A stretch of DNA of 35,276 nt from Desulfobacter latus (GCF_013389365.1 NZ_JACADJ010000043.1:1-35276); one strand, 5' to 3'. Counted from the first letter of the stretch, positions 9,135 to 18,354 are shown. Notes: generated by a model not told the origin, from the sequence alone. Numbers and translations are program-made.

Positions 9135-9872
9135 TTATATTATTGACTTCAGGGCGGCTTCCACCTCTTGATAATCAGCATTGCTTGGGACCGTAAGAGA
9201 GCGGTAGCCGTCTCCTGCAAACCTGCGGTCCAGTTCAATGAGTACATGGGTCACATCACCCTGGATGACAAAAGAGAGTTCAACTTCCTCAATACTGCTG
9301 AAACCAAAGCCTGTGGGTTTAAATTCCAGTTCCTGGTAACAGCCGGAGACCGATTCAAATCCGTTCCCGTTTAAAAAGCCTTTTTCCACATCCGCTTTGA
9401 CCAGCCGGAATCCGTTCTGATGCATGGCGTCGATGAATGCGGCAATCACAGGGCTTGGGTGGATGTGAAGATAGTCCCGGTCCTTGGGATCAATGGCGTT
9501 GTCAATATCCAGGGACGTTTCGAGCCAGACCTTGCAGCGGTTATCGGAAATGTCCAGAACGGTAACCGGGGTTTCCGGATGAAGCTCGAAGGCGAATTCC
9601 ACAGATTCTTCAGCACCGGGTTTGAGTGTAAATGCTTCACAGATGGCATATTCGTCCAAGGTGTGGGTAAGATTTGCATCAATGTCCTCGCCTTCCTGCT
9701 TGGCAACGGTTTTAAGTTTAAGGTTGATGGCGGATATTTCCTGTTCAACATCGCCGCCCTTTATTTCAATCCGGCCCGCCACTGTGCCGCCCGGATAAAA
9801 CTGGTCTGTTGTGAGGATGGCATCCACTTTGGCGGATCCGAATCCCATTTTGGCAAATATTTTTTTAAACAT
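9135..9872 (-). CDS. Spo0M-family (arrestin-fold) protein
   Basis: The N-terminus MFKKIFAKMGFGSAKVDA matches the sporulation-control protein Spo0M family, followed by FYPGGTVAGRIEIKGGDVEQEI and other beta-rich segments of an arrestin-like fold. 245 aa, soluble, no signal peptide. In non-sporulating bacteria its role is unclear, probably scaffolding or stress-related. I chose the ATG at 9872 because it has a strong AAGGAGCTCC ribosome site and matches the family N-terminus; a longer frame upstream (to 9962) adds a non-homologous segment that overlaps the neighbouring gene. It sits 28 bp after the membrane-protein gene transcribed ahead of it. Confidence 0.87.
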   Translation of the reverse strand: MFKKIFAKMGFGSAKVDAILTTDQFYPGGTVAGRIEIKGGDVEQEISAINLKLKTVAKQEGEDIDANLTHTLDEYAICEAFTLKPGAEESVEFAFELHPETPVTVLDISDNRCKVWLETSLDIDNAIDPKDRDYLHIHPSPVIAAFIDAMHQNGFRLVKADVEKGFLNGNGFESVSGCYQELEFKPTGFGFSSIEEVELSFVIQGDVTHVLIELDRRFAGDGYRSLTVPSNADYQEVEAALKSII

Positions 9873-9900
9873 GATGGAGCTCCTTAAAAATTTTATGGCC

Positions 9901-10686
9901 CTAATCTTTTGAAGAGGGCGCCTCAAGTATATCAGCAGGATCAGATTTTTTTTCGATTTCAAGCATGGCCGATTCAGACCCGGGCAGTCTGCTTAATTTC
10001 AACTGATACTCCTGAATATGGGTTTCTGCTTCCAAAGCCTTTTTAGCCAAAAGATATCGCAAGTAGAAAAACCAGGCAAAAATTAAAAGAATGGCCATGC
10101 CGGCAATGGCAAAAAACCATCCATACCGTTCAATGATTTCAAGACCGCTTTGGCCGATAAAGGCAATCAGATTTGGCAACACCCAGAAGGCAAGCACAAC
10201 CAGGAAAATGCCTGCACCAATTACAAAAATGTTCATGCGATTGATCTGGGCTAAAAATTGATCCATTTTACCGGTGGGCTCAGCGTCCGCATTCTCGGTT
10301 GCCGGGTGCTCTTCCTGCTTTTTGCCGGCAATTCTTGAGACGGCTGATACAATAAAGGCAGACAAAAGTATAAATCCTAAAGGAAGGCCAAGGGCCGTGG
10401 AAAACCAGGCCCTGAACGGAAAAGGCACTGTCCGGGGGACCAGCTTTTTTTCGTAATTTTCAAAAGGACCAAAGGTTGCTTCAAAATAATATTTTTTAAA
10501 CTTGGTCAAATGCTTTCCATCAGTTTCGTAAATAACTGTTCCTGAATCATTCAGAACCTGCAGGCTATGCTTTGTTCCGGATTTTGCAAAAAAAATGAAG
10601 AAAATATAAAGTTCCACGAAAATCAGCACCATGGCAATGATAATCATCAGGGGCTTGTTTTGTAAAAATGAATTTTTAATATTCAT
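9901..10686 (-). CDS. Unknown four-helix membrane protein
   Basis: Not recognised. 261 aa with about four membrane helices: residues ~12-34 (IIIAMVLIFVELYIFFIFF), ~100-120 (LGLPLGFILLSAFIVSAV), ~152-172 (FVIGAGIFLVVLAFWVLPN) and ~190-212 (WFFAIAGMAILLIFAWFFYL). Between the first two is a roughly 65-residue extracytoplasmic segment, and the C-terminus is a charged, probably coiled cytoplasmic tail (LEAETHIQEYQLKLSRL). It is immediately upstream of the Spo0M-like gene in transcription order and is likely cotranscribed with it, so the two may act together at the membrane. That link is inference. Confidence 0.75.
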   Translation of the reverse strand: MNIKNSFLQNKPLMIIIAMVLIFVELYIFFIFFAKSGTKHSLQVLNDSGTVIYETDGKHLTKFKKYYFEATFGPFENYEKKLVPRTVPFPFRAWFSTALGLPLGFILLSAFIVSAVSRIAGKKQEEHPATENADAEPTGKMDQFLAQINRMNIFVIGAGIFLVVLAFWVLPNLIAFIGQSGLEIIERYGWFFAIAGMAILLIFAWFFYLRYLLAKKALEAETHIQEYQLKLSRLPGSESAMLEIEKKSDPADILEAPSSKD

Positions 10687-10971
10687 AACCCGCCTTGTTT
10701 TGATTGCAAGTCTTATCTTTTAAAATTGTATAGAAATTAACCCGTCTCAGAGACCCTGTCAATTTATTAATTATTCAAGACGAATCAATGGGAGCATATT
10801 GAAATATGTGCTTATTGATGCAACGAAGACGACAGGTAAAAAGACAAATCACTTAAGATTGGGTCCGAAATAACTTAATTTAGGAGCGCGGGAGTCCCGC
10901 CCACACCTCTAAAATACTTGCGGACATGCGAGTGAGACGTCCGCGCTCCCAGATATGGCAAAATGGGCGAG
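10687..10971. other. Intergenic region with a palindromic element
   Basis: The space between gap and the membrane-protein gene contains the palindromic element at 10882-10950. It also contains AT-rich sequence likely to hold the promoter of the membrane-protein/Spo0M pair. No gene is seen. Confidence 0.5.
10882..10950. repeat. REP-like palindromic element
   Basis: Perfect outer 9-bp arms GGAGCGCGG (10883-10891) and CCGCGCTCC (10941-10949) flank an inner GC-rich portion with further partial complementarity (GGGAGTCCCGCC; TGCGGACATGCG). The GC content stands out against an AT-rich background. Its architecture resembles dispersed extragenic palindromes of the type moved by RAYT/REP transposases in other bacteria. 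Only one copy is in the window, so the repetitive nature is inferred. It lies just downstream of gap and could also stabilise or end that transcript, though there is no T-run. Confidence 0.5.
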
Positions 10972-12003
10972 TTATTTAAGACCCGTTGACATTAAGTTGC
11001 CCATATGGGCCAGTGTTCTGATAAGCTGATAGACATAGCCCATCTCATTGTCATACCAGGATACCACCCTGACTTCATAAATTTTGGTTCCGCACCGCTG
11101 GGCAAGTGTTTGGGTGGAATCAAACAGTGAACCATAACTCATGCCGATTATATCGCTTGACACCAGTTCCTCGTCAGAATATCCAAAGGATTCATCCGCC
11201 GCGTTTTGCATGGCTTCATTAATGCCTTCAACAGATACGGTTTCGGTTTCATCCTTTAAGGTCGCGTCAAGAATGGTGATGGAGCCCGAAGGAACCGGAA
11301 CACGCTGTGCCGAACCGATCAGTTTGCCGTCAAGTTCGGGGATGACAAGACCAATAGCCTTTGCAGCGCCGGTTGAATTGGGCACGATGTTGATTGCACC
11401 AGCTCTTGCCCGGCGCAAATCACCTTTGCGGTGCGGCCCGTCAAGGATCATCTGGGCGCCTGTGTATGCATGGATTGTTGTCATAAAGCCGGTTCTTAAT
11501 TCACGATACTCGTTCAACACCTTTGCCATGGGTGCAAGGCAGTTGGTTGTGCATGATGCCGCGGAAACCACAAGTTCATCGCCTTTAAGTATATGATGAT
11601 TTACACCATAAACAATGGTTGGCAGATCTTTGCCTGCCGGGGCGGAAATTAGAACCCTTTTGGCACCGGCATCGATATGTGCCTGACTTTTGGCCTTTGA
11701 ACAGAAAAATCCGGTGCATTCAAGAACAATGTCCACCCCGAGACTGCCCCAGGGAAGATTTTTTGGGTCGGCATCTTTGTAAATTGGGATTTTTTTGCCG
11801 TCAATAATGAGCCCTTCTCCGTCGCACGCAACTGTATGGTCTGAATAACGGCCCTGAACACTGTCATACTTGAGAAGATGTGCCAGCATTTTAGGTTCTG
11901 TCAAATCGTTAATCGCTACAATTTCAAACCGCTCATCCCCAAAGAGTTTCCGGAAAGAAAGCCTTCCTATTCTTCCAAAACCATTAATCGCAATTTTAAG
12001 CAT
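10972..12003 (-). CDS. gap: Glyceraldehyde-3-phosphate dehydrogenase, type I
   Basis: NAD-dependent glycolytic/gluconeogenic dehydrogenase. The Rossmann motif INGFGRIGR is at residues 5-13, the Asp of AINDL favours NAD, the catalytic Cys151 lies in [15 protein letters not shown], and the active-site His follows in HAYTGAQ. The C-terminal [10 protein letters not shown] segment is also present. 343 aa, normal length. The start used is the ATG at 12003, with AAAGGATG upstream and the family N-terminus [13 protein letters not shown]; an in-frame upstream extension to 12084 is not family-like. Monocistronic by position. Confidence 0.96.
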   Translation of the reverse strand: MLKIAINGFGRIGRLSFRKLFGDERFEIVAINDLTEPKMLAHLLKYDSVQGRYSDHTVACDGEGLIIDGKKIPIYKDADPKNLPWGSLGVDIVLECTGFFCSKAKSQAHIDAGAKRVLISAPAGKDLPTIVYGVNHHILKGDELVVSAASCTTNCLAPMAKVLNEYRELRTGFMTTIHAYTGAQMILDGPHRKGDLRRARAGAINIVPNSTGAAKAIGLVIPELDGKLIGSAQRVPVPSGSITILDATLKDETETVSVEGINEAMQNAADESFGYSDEELVSSDIIGMSYGSLFDSTQTLAQRCGTKIYEVRVVSWYDNEMGYVYQLIRTLAHMGNLMSTGLK

Positions 12004-12314
12004 AATACATCCTTTTTTTAAAGATTGGGTGTAAAGACAGGCCTGAGAATCAGGAAAATGTGATGCTAAATCACAACCCGCCATAAAAAAATAAAATAAA
12101 GAGAACTTGCCTTGCTCAGCTGGAAACGTAGATTTTTAAATCCGAAATAATATTAGGCGAATAGCTTGCTTACTGTCAACCGAACCATAAAGAAATCAGC
12201 AATTCTAATTGTATTCTCGCACCAAAGCCACAAAGGATCAAAAAGTCAAATAAGCCCCATGGTCAAAATAAAATCACCTATGGGGCAAATAAATTTCGAT
12301 GGATTTGTGTCCGC
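12004..12314. other. Intergenic region gap / outer-membrane protein gene
   Basis: Holds the gap ribosome-binding site next to 12003, presumably the gap promoter, and the hairpin at 12254-12286 that probably ends the fadL-like transcript. No gene is seen. Confidence 0.5.
12250..12286 (-). terminator. Probable terminator of the FadL-like gene
   Basis: Arms GCCCCATGGT (12254-12263) and ACC-t-ATGGGGC (12276-12286) pair over about 10 bp with one bulge. On the minus strand they are followed by a T-rich stretch (TTATTTGACTTTTT). It sits about 30 bp past the stop of the outer-membrane protein gene. Confidence 0.5.
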
Positions 12315-13577
12315 TTAGAATCGATACTGGATACCGATACCAGCCTGATACAGGGTTTTGCCGTAGGTGACTTCGGGACGGCCTTTGGTAAGCAGTGCAG
12401 CAGGGGCGGTGGCATCCTCATAAAAATACCCGGAAAGACCCAGAATCAGGGTGATTTTTTTCGTCATCCTGTAATTTGCACCCACGGCAAAGGCATGGCA
12501 ATCAAGGGGAGGACTCATTTGTTCAATGATACCGAAGTTTTCAGGTTTCATGTCCACGTCAATATAAAGATAACCCGCTGTCAAGGACCAGGCAGTGTTG
12601 ACATCATATTGAAGGGCAAACGCCAGATCATAGGAATTGCCGTCCACGGCGTAATTTTGGGTATCCCAATCCGCATCCTTTTCAAAGTAGAGGGAAAATG
12701 AGGGCTTGAGCGTGAGTTTAGGAAGGATTTTCCATTCAAAGCCGAACGCCAGTACAGCCGGCAGATCCCTGGCATAGCTTTGGCCGTCCTCCCGGCCAAA
12801 GGCCTTGAGAAGGATCAGGCCGGGCTGGTTTGATCCGTCTGTATCAGTGTCCCAGTCCAGGTTGACCTGTGATTCATACCGGATACCGATGTTGAATTTA
12901 TCCGAAGGGTGAATGTCGATACCGAGTACCCCGCCGAAGCCGTCGGCTTCCTGATCGTATTTGGCCAGGATATCGGTGCCGCTGTAGGTGCCGTGGAGAT
13001 CCACTTCTTTATCGGTTCTCACGTACCTGATTCCAGCGGCAACGGATACCATCGGGTGAAGATCGTATGAAACGCCTGTAGTAAAGGTGTAATCATAGCT
13101 TTTGGCGTAGGCATAGGGCTGGAAAAGCGTCCCCCCTGATGGGATATAGGGCGAGAACACACCGGCATACATCAGATTTTCAACAGTCTGGGTAATGATG
13201 TTGCCGTCCTCGTATTCAGTCTCCCCGCCGCCGCCATTAATGGTAAAAGCCCCCCAGAAGGCCCATTTATTCTGTTTGTGTACCCCGAATGCCATGGGGG
13301 CGATCAGGTTGGTGTTGGTGGTTTGGGTTTCTCCGTTGAATTCATGATCATAATCGAAGCTAAAGGGCAGGAGATCGACTTCCAGGTAGGTCCCGTTTTT
13401 TAGCTGCATCAGGCCGGCAGGATTGTACGCGGCAGCATCCGCACCGTCGCTTGCGGCATTGCGGCTGAGGCTGCCCGCATATGCCGATGAAAAATTCTGT
13501 TTGTTGTCAATACCACCGCCGGACGCAGGAGCGGCTGTTCCTAAAATAAATACGATTAAAAACCATTTTTTCACCAT
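12315..13577 (-). CDS. FadL/OmpP1-family outer-membrane transport protein
   Basis: Outer-membrane beta-barrel of the FadL/TodX family, which carries long-chain fatty acids or other hydrophobic compounds across the outer membrane. A signal peptide (VKKWFLIVFILGTAAPASG) is followed by the family N-terminal hatch motif, with NAASDGADAAAYNPAGL and ASP-rich turns. Alternating beta-strand patterns run to the terminal aromatic residue (GIGIQYRF), as required for barrel insertion. 420 aa from the ATG at 13577, which has AGGTGGAG upstream; a GTG 12 bp earlier is possible. The gene stands alone. The substrate is not known. Confidence 0.9.
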   Translation of the reverse strand: MVKKWFLIVFILGTAAPASGGGIDNKQNFSSAYAGSLSRNAASDGADAAAYNPAGLMQLKNGTYLEVDLLPFSFDYDHEFNGETQTTNTNLIAPMAFGVHKQNKWAFWGAFTINGGGGETEYEDGNIITQTVENLMYAGVFSPYIPSGGTLFQPYAYAKSYDYTFTTGVSYDLHPMVSVAAGIRYVRTDKEVDLHGTYSGTDILAKYDQEADGFGGVLGIDIHPSDKFNIGIRYESQVNLDWDTDTDGSNQPGLILLKAFGREDGQSYARDLPAVLAFGFEWKILPKLTLKPSFSLYFEKDADWDTQNYAVDGNSYDLAFALQYDVNTAWSLTAGYLYIDVDMKPENFGIIEQMSPPLDCHAFAVGANYRMTKKITLILGLSGYFYEDATAPAALLTKGRPEVTYGKTLYQAGIGIQYRF

Positions 13578-13927
13578 TTTTTTCTCCACCTTCCTGTATT
13601 AAATTGAAATTAAATCCTATCAAAACGGGCTGTTGCCTATTTTTATACTCCTGTACTTGAAAACTGATTCTAAAAATTTTCGAACATGCATACGTTTTGT
13701 TTAAACATGTGTCAACTGGAAAAATTTGGAATGAGCAGGTGGTTGTCTGATCGGTCTGGACTGATGCGTGGTATATATATTCGAAAAATAATCAGACTTT
13801 TATATTCCGTATTTCTAAATATGGGACTTCGTAGTTCTTTTTATTTGTTCCCCGAATGGTGAATTCGGCATTGATTTTACCCGGTTTTTCCCCGGCAGCC
13901 GGCTGTTTTCAATGGTATGCCTGATTT
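13578..13927. other. Divergent promoter region
   Basis: AT-rich spacer between the divergent FadL-like and radical SAM genes. It must hold both promoters, but no clear -35/-10 pair stands out. The segment near 13685-13715 contains ACATG-rich half-sites (ACATGCATACG, AAACATGTGTC). Confidence 0.35.
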
Positions 13928-15421
13928 GTGTCAGCGAATGGCATTTATCCTGCAATCTTCAGATGTTTTTTAAACTTCTTGGAGACAGAAAAATTGATAA
14001 CCCGGAATGAACAGTCGTCCTATGTAAAGCGAATAGAAAAAGACTATGCAGGTGCGTATAAAACCATGAACTGGCTGAATTCCCCGGAAACGGTGAAAAC
14101 GGCGACTGAGGCTCGGGAAGAATTGATTTCGGCTATATTCGGCCGCTCTGGTTCCTCAGCGGCATGGGAATTTGCCGGCACCAAGCCTTATACTCATGGA
14201 CTTTCGCCCGGATGCGCCCTCTGCGGCCAGGGGAAATGGTCCTGCCTCTTTATCAATAATATCTGCAATGCCCGCTGTTTTTACTGTCCCTCGGAGCAAA
14301 ACGACAGGGGATTGCCCATGACCAGCACAGTGACCTTTGAAAAAGCTCTGGACTATGTCCTTTATGTGAACCGCTTCGGCATAGAGGGGGTCGGATTCAG
14401 CGGGGGCGAGCCCCTGATGACCCTTGACAGGGTGCTGGACTACCTCAATACACTTGGGAATCATGCTTGCCGTCCCATTTATACTTGGATGTACACCAAC
14501 GGCATCCTGGCAACCAAGGATAAATTTAAAGCGCTCCGGGACAATGGGCTCAAGGAGATCCGTTTTGATCTGTCCGCAGACAATTACAATCTCTCCGGCC
14601 TGGAAAAAGCCGTGGGAATTATTCCGGTTGTCACGGTTGAAATCCCTGCCGTACCCGAAGACCTTGAAATCACAAAACCCCTGACCGCTGTCTTAAGCGC
14701 TATGGGGGTGAAATATCTGAACCTTCACCAAATCCGGTGCACCCAATTCAACCGCCCCAAGCTGATCCGGCGCGGCTATACGTTTATTCACGGCCCGGAC
14801 GTGGCCGTGCTTGAGACCGAACTTGCGGCACTGGAACTGATTCGGCATACCCTGGACCGAAACATTCCCCTGCCGGTCAACTATTGTTCCTTTACCTTTC
14901 GCAACCAGTTCCAGAAGGCAGCAGCCCGGCACAGGAACGCCAGGCTGGTGAAAAAAGACTGGGAAGAGATCACACCTACAGGTTTTATCCGCGCCATGAG
15001 CATTACAGGCCCGCCTGAACGGCTCGGCCCCGTCCTGGACCGGTTCCGGTGCCAGGAGGACGGAAAATGGGAAGTTTCGGCGAAGCAAGACCGGATCTCT
15101 TTTCATTCGAGGCTATGGCCACTGATAGATTTTACCGGGCTTGAACTCAAGATCCGGTATAATGCCACAGCCCTCAGACCCGCAGCCACCCTCCGGTACC
15201 CCTTCACCAAGATTCGGCTGAACCAAGACAAGGCCGTGGTTATTGAAAGGGATGACCGGCATCCGGGCATACGGCTCAAAGGGGATGAGATCCCAGCCTT
15301 TGCCCGGCAGTTTCTCATGCCCTCCGGTACCGGGGCTGATCCGACCGGGCTTTCCCTGGAACAGGAACAGACGGCTTTCCGGTTTGAATGTTTTGACCAG
15401 GGCCTGGCCCCTTTGTATTGA
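13928..15421 (+). CDS. Radical SAM protein with extra N-terminal cysteines
   Basis: The radical SAM cluster motif CNARCFYC places Cys113, Cys117 and Cys120 to bind the 4Fe-4S cluster. Just before it lie Cys96, Cys99 and Cys106 (GCALCGQGKWSC), which could hold a structural metal or a second cluster. The SAM-binding GGEPL motif follows (FSGGEPLMTLDRVLDYL), then TNGILA and an LRFDLS-like strand, as in PflA/MoaA-like enzymes. A roughly 150-residue C-terminal domain is unrecognised. 497 aa; the start is taken as GTG with no good Shine-Dalgarno, so the true start may be downstream. No partner gene is adjacent and the substrate is unknown. Confidence 0.82.
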   Translation: MSANGIYPAIFRCFLNFLETEKLITRNEQSSYVKRIEKDYAGAYKTMNWLNSPETVKTATEAREELISAIFGRSGSSAAWEFAGTKPYTHGLSPGCALCGQGKWSCLFINNICNARCFYCPSEQNDRGLPMTSTVTFEKALDYVLYVNRFGIEGVGFSGGEPLMTLDRVLDYLNTLGNHACRPIYTWMYTNGILATKDKFKALRDNGLKEIRFDLSADNYNLSGLEKAVGIIPVVTVEIPAVPEDLEITKPLTAVLSAMGVKYLNLHQIRCTQFNRPKLIRRGYTFIHGPDVAVLETELAALELIRHTLDRNIPLPVNYCSFTFRNQFQKAAARHRNARLVKKDWEEITPTGFIRAMSITGPPERLGPVLDRFRCQEDGKWEVSAKQDRISFHSRLWPLIDFTGLELKIRYNATALRPAATLRYPFTKIRLNQDKAVVIERDDRHPGIRLKGDEIPAFARQFLMPSGTGADPTGLSLEQEQTAFRFECFDQGLAPLY

Positions 15422-16179
15422 TATAGCTGTAGCCGGAAACAAAGAGCAAATCGCCTAATAGATGGGATGGGGGGATGGAGATTATTCAGCGTGGAAATTC
15501 CGGAACATTTTAACGCCCCGGCGTGGCCGGCCAACGTGGTCCCAATCGGACAAGGGCATAAGCAAAACATGCTGTCCCCTTATCCGGTTGAGGCATATTC
15601 GTTAATTAAAGAGTATAGGAATTTCCATTTCCCAGTACCCAGCACCCAGCACCGAACAGCCCGCCCAAAGGGCGCTAATTTAACGTCTCATTTCAACCCA
15701 TCCATGGCTGACCACGGTCCGGATCAAATCCTGGAGTCAATCGTTTTCCTTTAATTTGATCATCGAGTTTAACAACCCCTCCAATAACAGTCTTAAAGGC
15801 TATCTGGCCATTTTTTCCGTACTCCGGAATTATAATTTTAGAAACTTGAAAAAAGGAGGACTGACAGGGATAGTCTGAGGTCTTGTCCCACCCCAAAACA
15901 GACCTTATCCTGGAAGTAGTCCTCACCCCAAACCCCTCGGTTTGATCTGGTCAATTCTATATTTTAAGTCACTAATAACAAAAGTAGTCAACGCCGATCC
16001 AAATAAAGGCTTGGGAGTTCATAAATAGACAAAAGGCTCGCCCTACCTACCAACCTTAGACAGGAGAGAATTTTCAAAATTGTGTGTCATGGGTTGCGCC
16101 ATTGGAATAGGATCAATGCTCAACGGACTGACAGAGGCTCTGTATCAACACAAACCATATAAACCCAGCATTTGGGTAA
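15422..16179. other. Gene-poor region with a dispersed repeat
   Basis: No supported gene. It contains the heptamer repeat at 15609-15683. Two open frames (about 15467-15754 + and 15693-15926 -) run through the repeat or show no recognisable content. GC-rich words around 15510-15545 contrast with the AT-rich flanks and may be debris of a mobile element that I cannot name. Confidence 0.45.
15609..15683. repeat. Dispersed heptamer-array repeat, copy A (short)
   Basis: 75-bp copy. It begins AAGAGTATAGGAATTTCCAT, continues with four 7-bp units (CCCAGTA, CCCAGCA, CCCAGCA, CCGAACA), then a hairpin CGCCC-AAA-GGGCG, and ends GCTAATTTAA. The same start, heptamer family, hairpin and end recur at 34299-34401 with eight units. 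The length difference is exactly four heptamers (28 bp). Sequence outside these limits is unrelated, so this is a discrete element. Confidence 0.9.
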
Positions 16180-17436
16180 TCAAGTTAAATCTTGTCCTGC
16201 TATAAAATCCTCAACTTTTGATAGCATACAACATTCAATAGCCTGTTCATCTAAAGATTCCGAAAATTCAGGGAATTCCTCAAGAGCTTCTTTAATTACC
16301 AACTCTCGCAATTTTTTGCGGTCTGAATCGCTGAGGGAAGCAAGAAGTTGTTTTTGTCTTTCCTCTAATTCTTTTTCTGCATCAAGAACGGATCTGATCG
16401 AGATTCCACAACAGAGTTGCTCATAGAACATTTCAAAATCGTCATCATATTGCTTGGATAATTTAATAGCTTGGCAGAGAGCATTTTTATCATAACCTGT
16501 AATATTACATTTTTCCATTAGGTACAATGGCAGCATGGTCCGTATATCATCTATTGAATGTAGAAAAAAAGATACCCCCTCGAATCTATATATTCTTTCA
16601 GTAGCTTTTCTCTGGAGCCATAAATCCATTCCATCAAAAAAAGGGATTTTTGATGGAGGGGTTAAAATGAGTTTTTTCACGCAATCATTATGTAGATGCA
16701 ATTTTGAAAGATAACAAGCGCTGAAAAATAAAGCCCGAAAAGCCAGATCAAATACAACTCGTTCTTCTTTTGGTACAGTCATTATTGGGTCATAAATAAC
16801 ACCTGTACCGGCAAGACGTTCTTTAATGTGAGAAGAATCGTTTTCTTTTAAATCACCACCTTTTAACCACCATGAAATATAATGATTTAAAATCGCCATG
16901 CATTCTTTGGGTAAGTCAGCCTGATTCAGGAAAGTGTGCCACTTGACCTTATTGAAATATGTATCTGCCTGATAAAGTGGATAAAAAAAATGAATATTTG
17001 GAAATCGCTTGTTGGCTTTCTGAATCGGTTCATCTGAATCCCATCGGTTTAAGTTATAGCAGGAGTTTAAGTGAGGTAACCAAGATGCGACTCGGTTTAA
17101 GGTTTCAATCCGACACGTATTTTCAAGGCTTTCACACACTATGGATTTTATAATCCACTCATTTTGTAAAAGGCTGCCATACTTTGGCGAATCCATCCCA
17201 TTATCTATGAGGATTTCTAACAAACGACATAAAATAATATGCGAATTTAATCGTTCTAATTTTTCGTTTTCTGTTATTTCACAATCAAGAATGAAAGAAA
17301 GGAGTGTATGTATGCCCTGATTCAGATCGGCTATTTCCTGAATAAAGAAATCCGAAAAAAACAAATCCTCTTTGGTGAATTTTTCTTTTGTTAATAGACG
17401 CTCAACGCCAATAGATTCTACACAATAACCGCACAT
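16180..17436 (-). CDS. Unknown 418-aa protein
   Basis: Not recognised. Soluble, AT-rich gene, with no signal peptide or clear membrane helix. The protein is rich in Leu, Glu, Asn and Cys, and the stretch near residues 350-385 (LDAEKELEERQKQLLASLSD) is probably a coiled coil. Mostly alpha-helical pattern. ATG start with AAGGA 7 nt upstream. It lies in a gene-sparse, AT-rich block with two other orphan genes on the same strand, which suggests acquired DNA. No catalytic motif is visible, so no function is proposed. Confidence 0.65.
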   Translation of the reverse strand: MCGYCVESIGVERLLTKEKFTKEDLFFSDFFIQEIADLNQGIHTLLSFILDCEITENEKLERLNSHIILCRLLEILIDNGMDSPKYGSLLQNEWIIKSIVCESLENTCRIETLNRVASWLPHLNSCYNLNRWDSDEPIQKANKRFPNIHFFYPLYQADTYFNKVKWHTFLNQADLPKECMAILNHYISWWLKGGDLKENDSSHIKERLAGTGVIYDPIMTVPKEERVVFDLAFRALFFSACYLSKLHLHNDCVKKLILTPPSKIPFFDGMDLWLQRKATERIYRFEGVSFFLHSIDDIRTMLPLYLMEKCNITGYDKNALCQAIKLSKQYDDDFEMFYEQLCCGISIRSVLDAEKELEERQKQLLASLSDSDRKKLRELVIKEALEEFPEFSESLDEQAIECCMLSKVEDFIAGQDLT

Positions 17437-17783
17437 CTCCAGTTCCTTTATCAGACCATTAAAATAACATTACGTGGATATGTACTTCAGTCCCGTTGAA
17501 TTATGGTAATCATATGAATTTTAAACGATTTCTTATGATGTATAAACTGTTAATAAAAACATGTAAAAAGCATATGAAATCAGAATGTTAACTTATTTCT
17601 TCAGGAGCTAAGTGCATAGCTCCGTAACATTAATAGAGAGCCTTTTGCAAAAACAATTTGTCTGCAAACTATAGTATTTTTCATATAAAATAGCCACACT
17701 ATCGGGCCACTCAGACCTACCCCTCAGGCCTCCAGCGTTCTTCATTAATGCATTGGTTGGGCAATCTTTTATTCTCAATATTT
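17437..17783. other. AT-rich intergenic region with an attC-like half site
   Basis: No gene. On the minus strand, just past the GIY-YIG gene stop, GCCCAAC (17755-17761) is followed by a 5-nt spacer and an arm ending GAAGAACGC (to about 17734). This is the arrangement of the left half of an integron attC. No matching GTTRRRY right half was found in this spacer, so it may be a remnant or chance. Confidence 0.35.
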
Positions 17784-18332
17784 TTAATCACATGTTTGAA
17801 AGTAATCATCATAGAAATCATTAGATCTCATTGGCTCTATGGCCCAGTAATACCTAACTCCTTTGCCAATCATTATTGCCCCCCTAAATTCTTCATTTGG
17901 TTGATACTCGTAATCACACTTTCTTGTTTCCAACTGTTTATTCTTTAGCGGAGCACAACCATAAATTCCTTTAAATTCAATTAGCAATGCTGCTTCTAAA
18001 TCTTTATATGCCTCGTAGCTATTTCGTACACGTGGGATGCAAATGCCGATCAGAAATGGGAATTCACCTACCAGATCGATTAGGCCCCTGAACCAATTTT
18101 TGTGTTGAATAATTCTGTTTTTAAAATTTCCTTCACCGATATACAAAGTTGGAGAAATCCCAGATGGATAATTGATAGCAAATAGTCCATTGACGCGAAT
18201 TATGTAAACACATCTTTCTAGTTGCTCTTCATTAATATTTGCTTCTGTAAGCTGTGGTAATATGTTCTTTTTCCATGTGTTTCCTTTATTCCATTCGATC
18301 CAAGTCCATTCAATATCAACTTTAATTGACAT
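17784..18332 (-). CDS. GIY-YIG nuclease-like protein
   Basis: The central part fits a GIY-YIG endonuclease fold. CVYIIR (Tyr43) and LYIGEG (Tyr64, Gly66) form the two-strand signature. FKNRIIQH supplies the catalytic Arg73 and His77, LEAALLIEF the metal-binding Glu113, and the PLKN segment the conserved Asn131. Short N- and C-terminal extensions (182 aa in all) carry no second domain. Such solo proteins may act on DNA or RNA as standalone nucleases in mobile or defence contexts. ATG start with GGAGAG upstream. It sits between two attC-like sequences in an AT-rich block, a setting expected of a gene cassette. Nuclease activity is inferred. Confidence 0.68.
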   Translation of the reverse strand: MSIKVDIEWTWIEWNKGNTWKKNILPQLTEANINEEQLERCVYIIRVNGLFAINYPSGISPTLYIGEGNFKNRIIQHKNWFRGLIDLVGEFPFLIGICIPRVRNSYEAYKDLEAALLIEFKGIYGCAPLKNKQLETRKCDYEYQPNEEFRGAIMIGKGVRYYWAIEPMRSNDFYDDYFQTCD

Positions 18333-18354
18333 TTATCTCTCCAATATCATTGAT

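Noticed and set aside
15467-15754. 95-codon + strand frame
   Set aside because: It runs through the heptamer repeat, so the frame is an accident of the repeat sequence.
15693-15926. 77-codon minus-strand frame in the gene-poor region
   Set aside because: Could be debris of a larger gene, but no motif is recognised and no good ribosome site is present.
16118-16190. Second attC-like pair (ATTTAAC at 16184-16190 and GTTGAGC at 16118-16124 on the minus strand)
   Set aside because: The seven-base boxes fit the consensus, but the inner arms do not pair well and the left box overlaps the end of the 418-aa gene; such boxes are common by chance.
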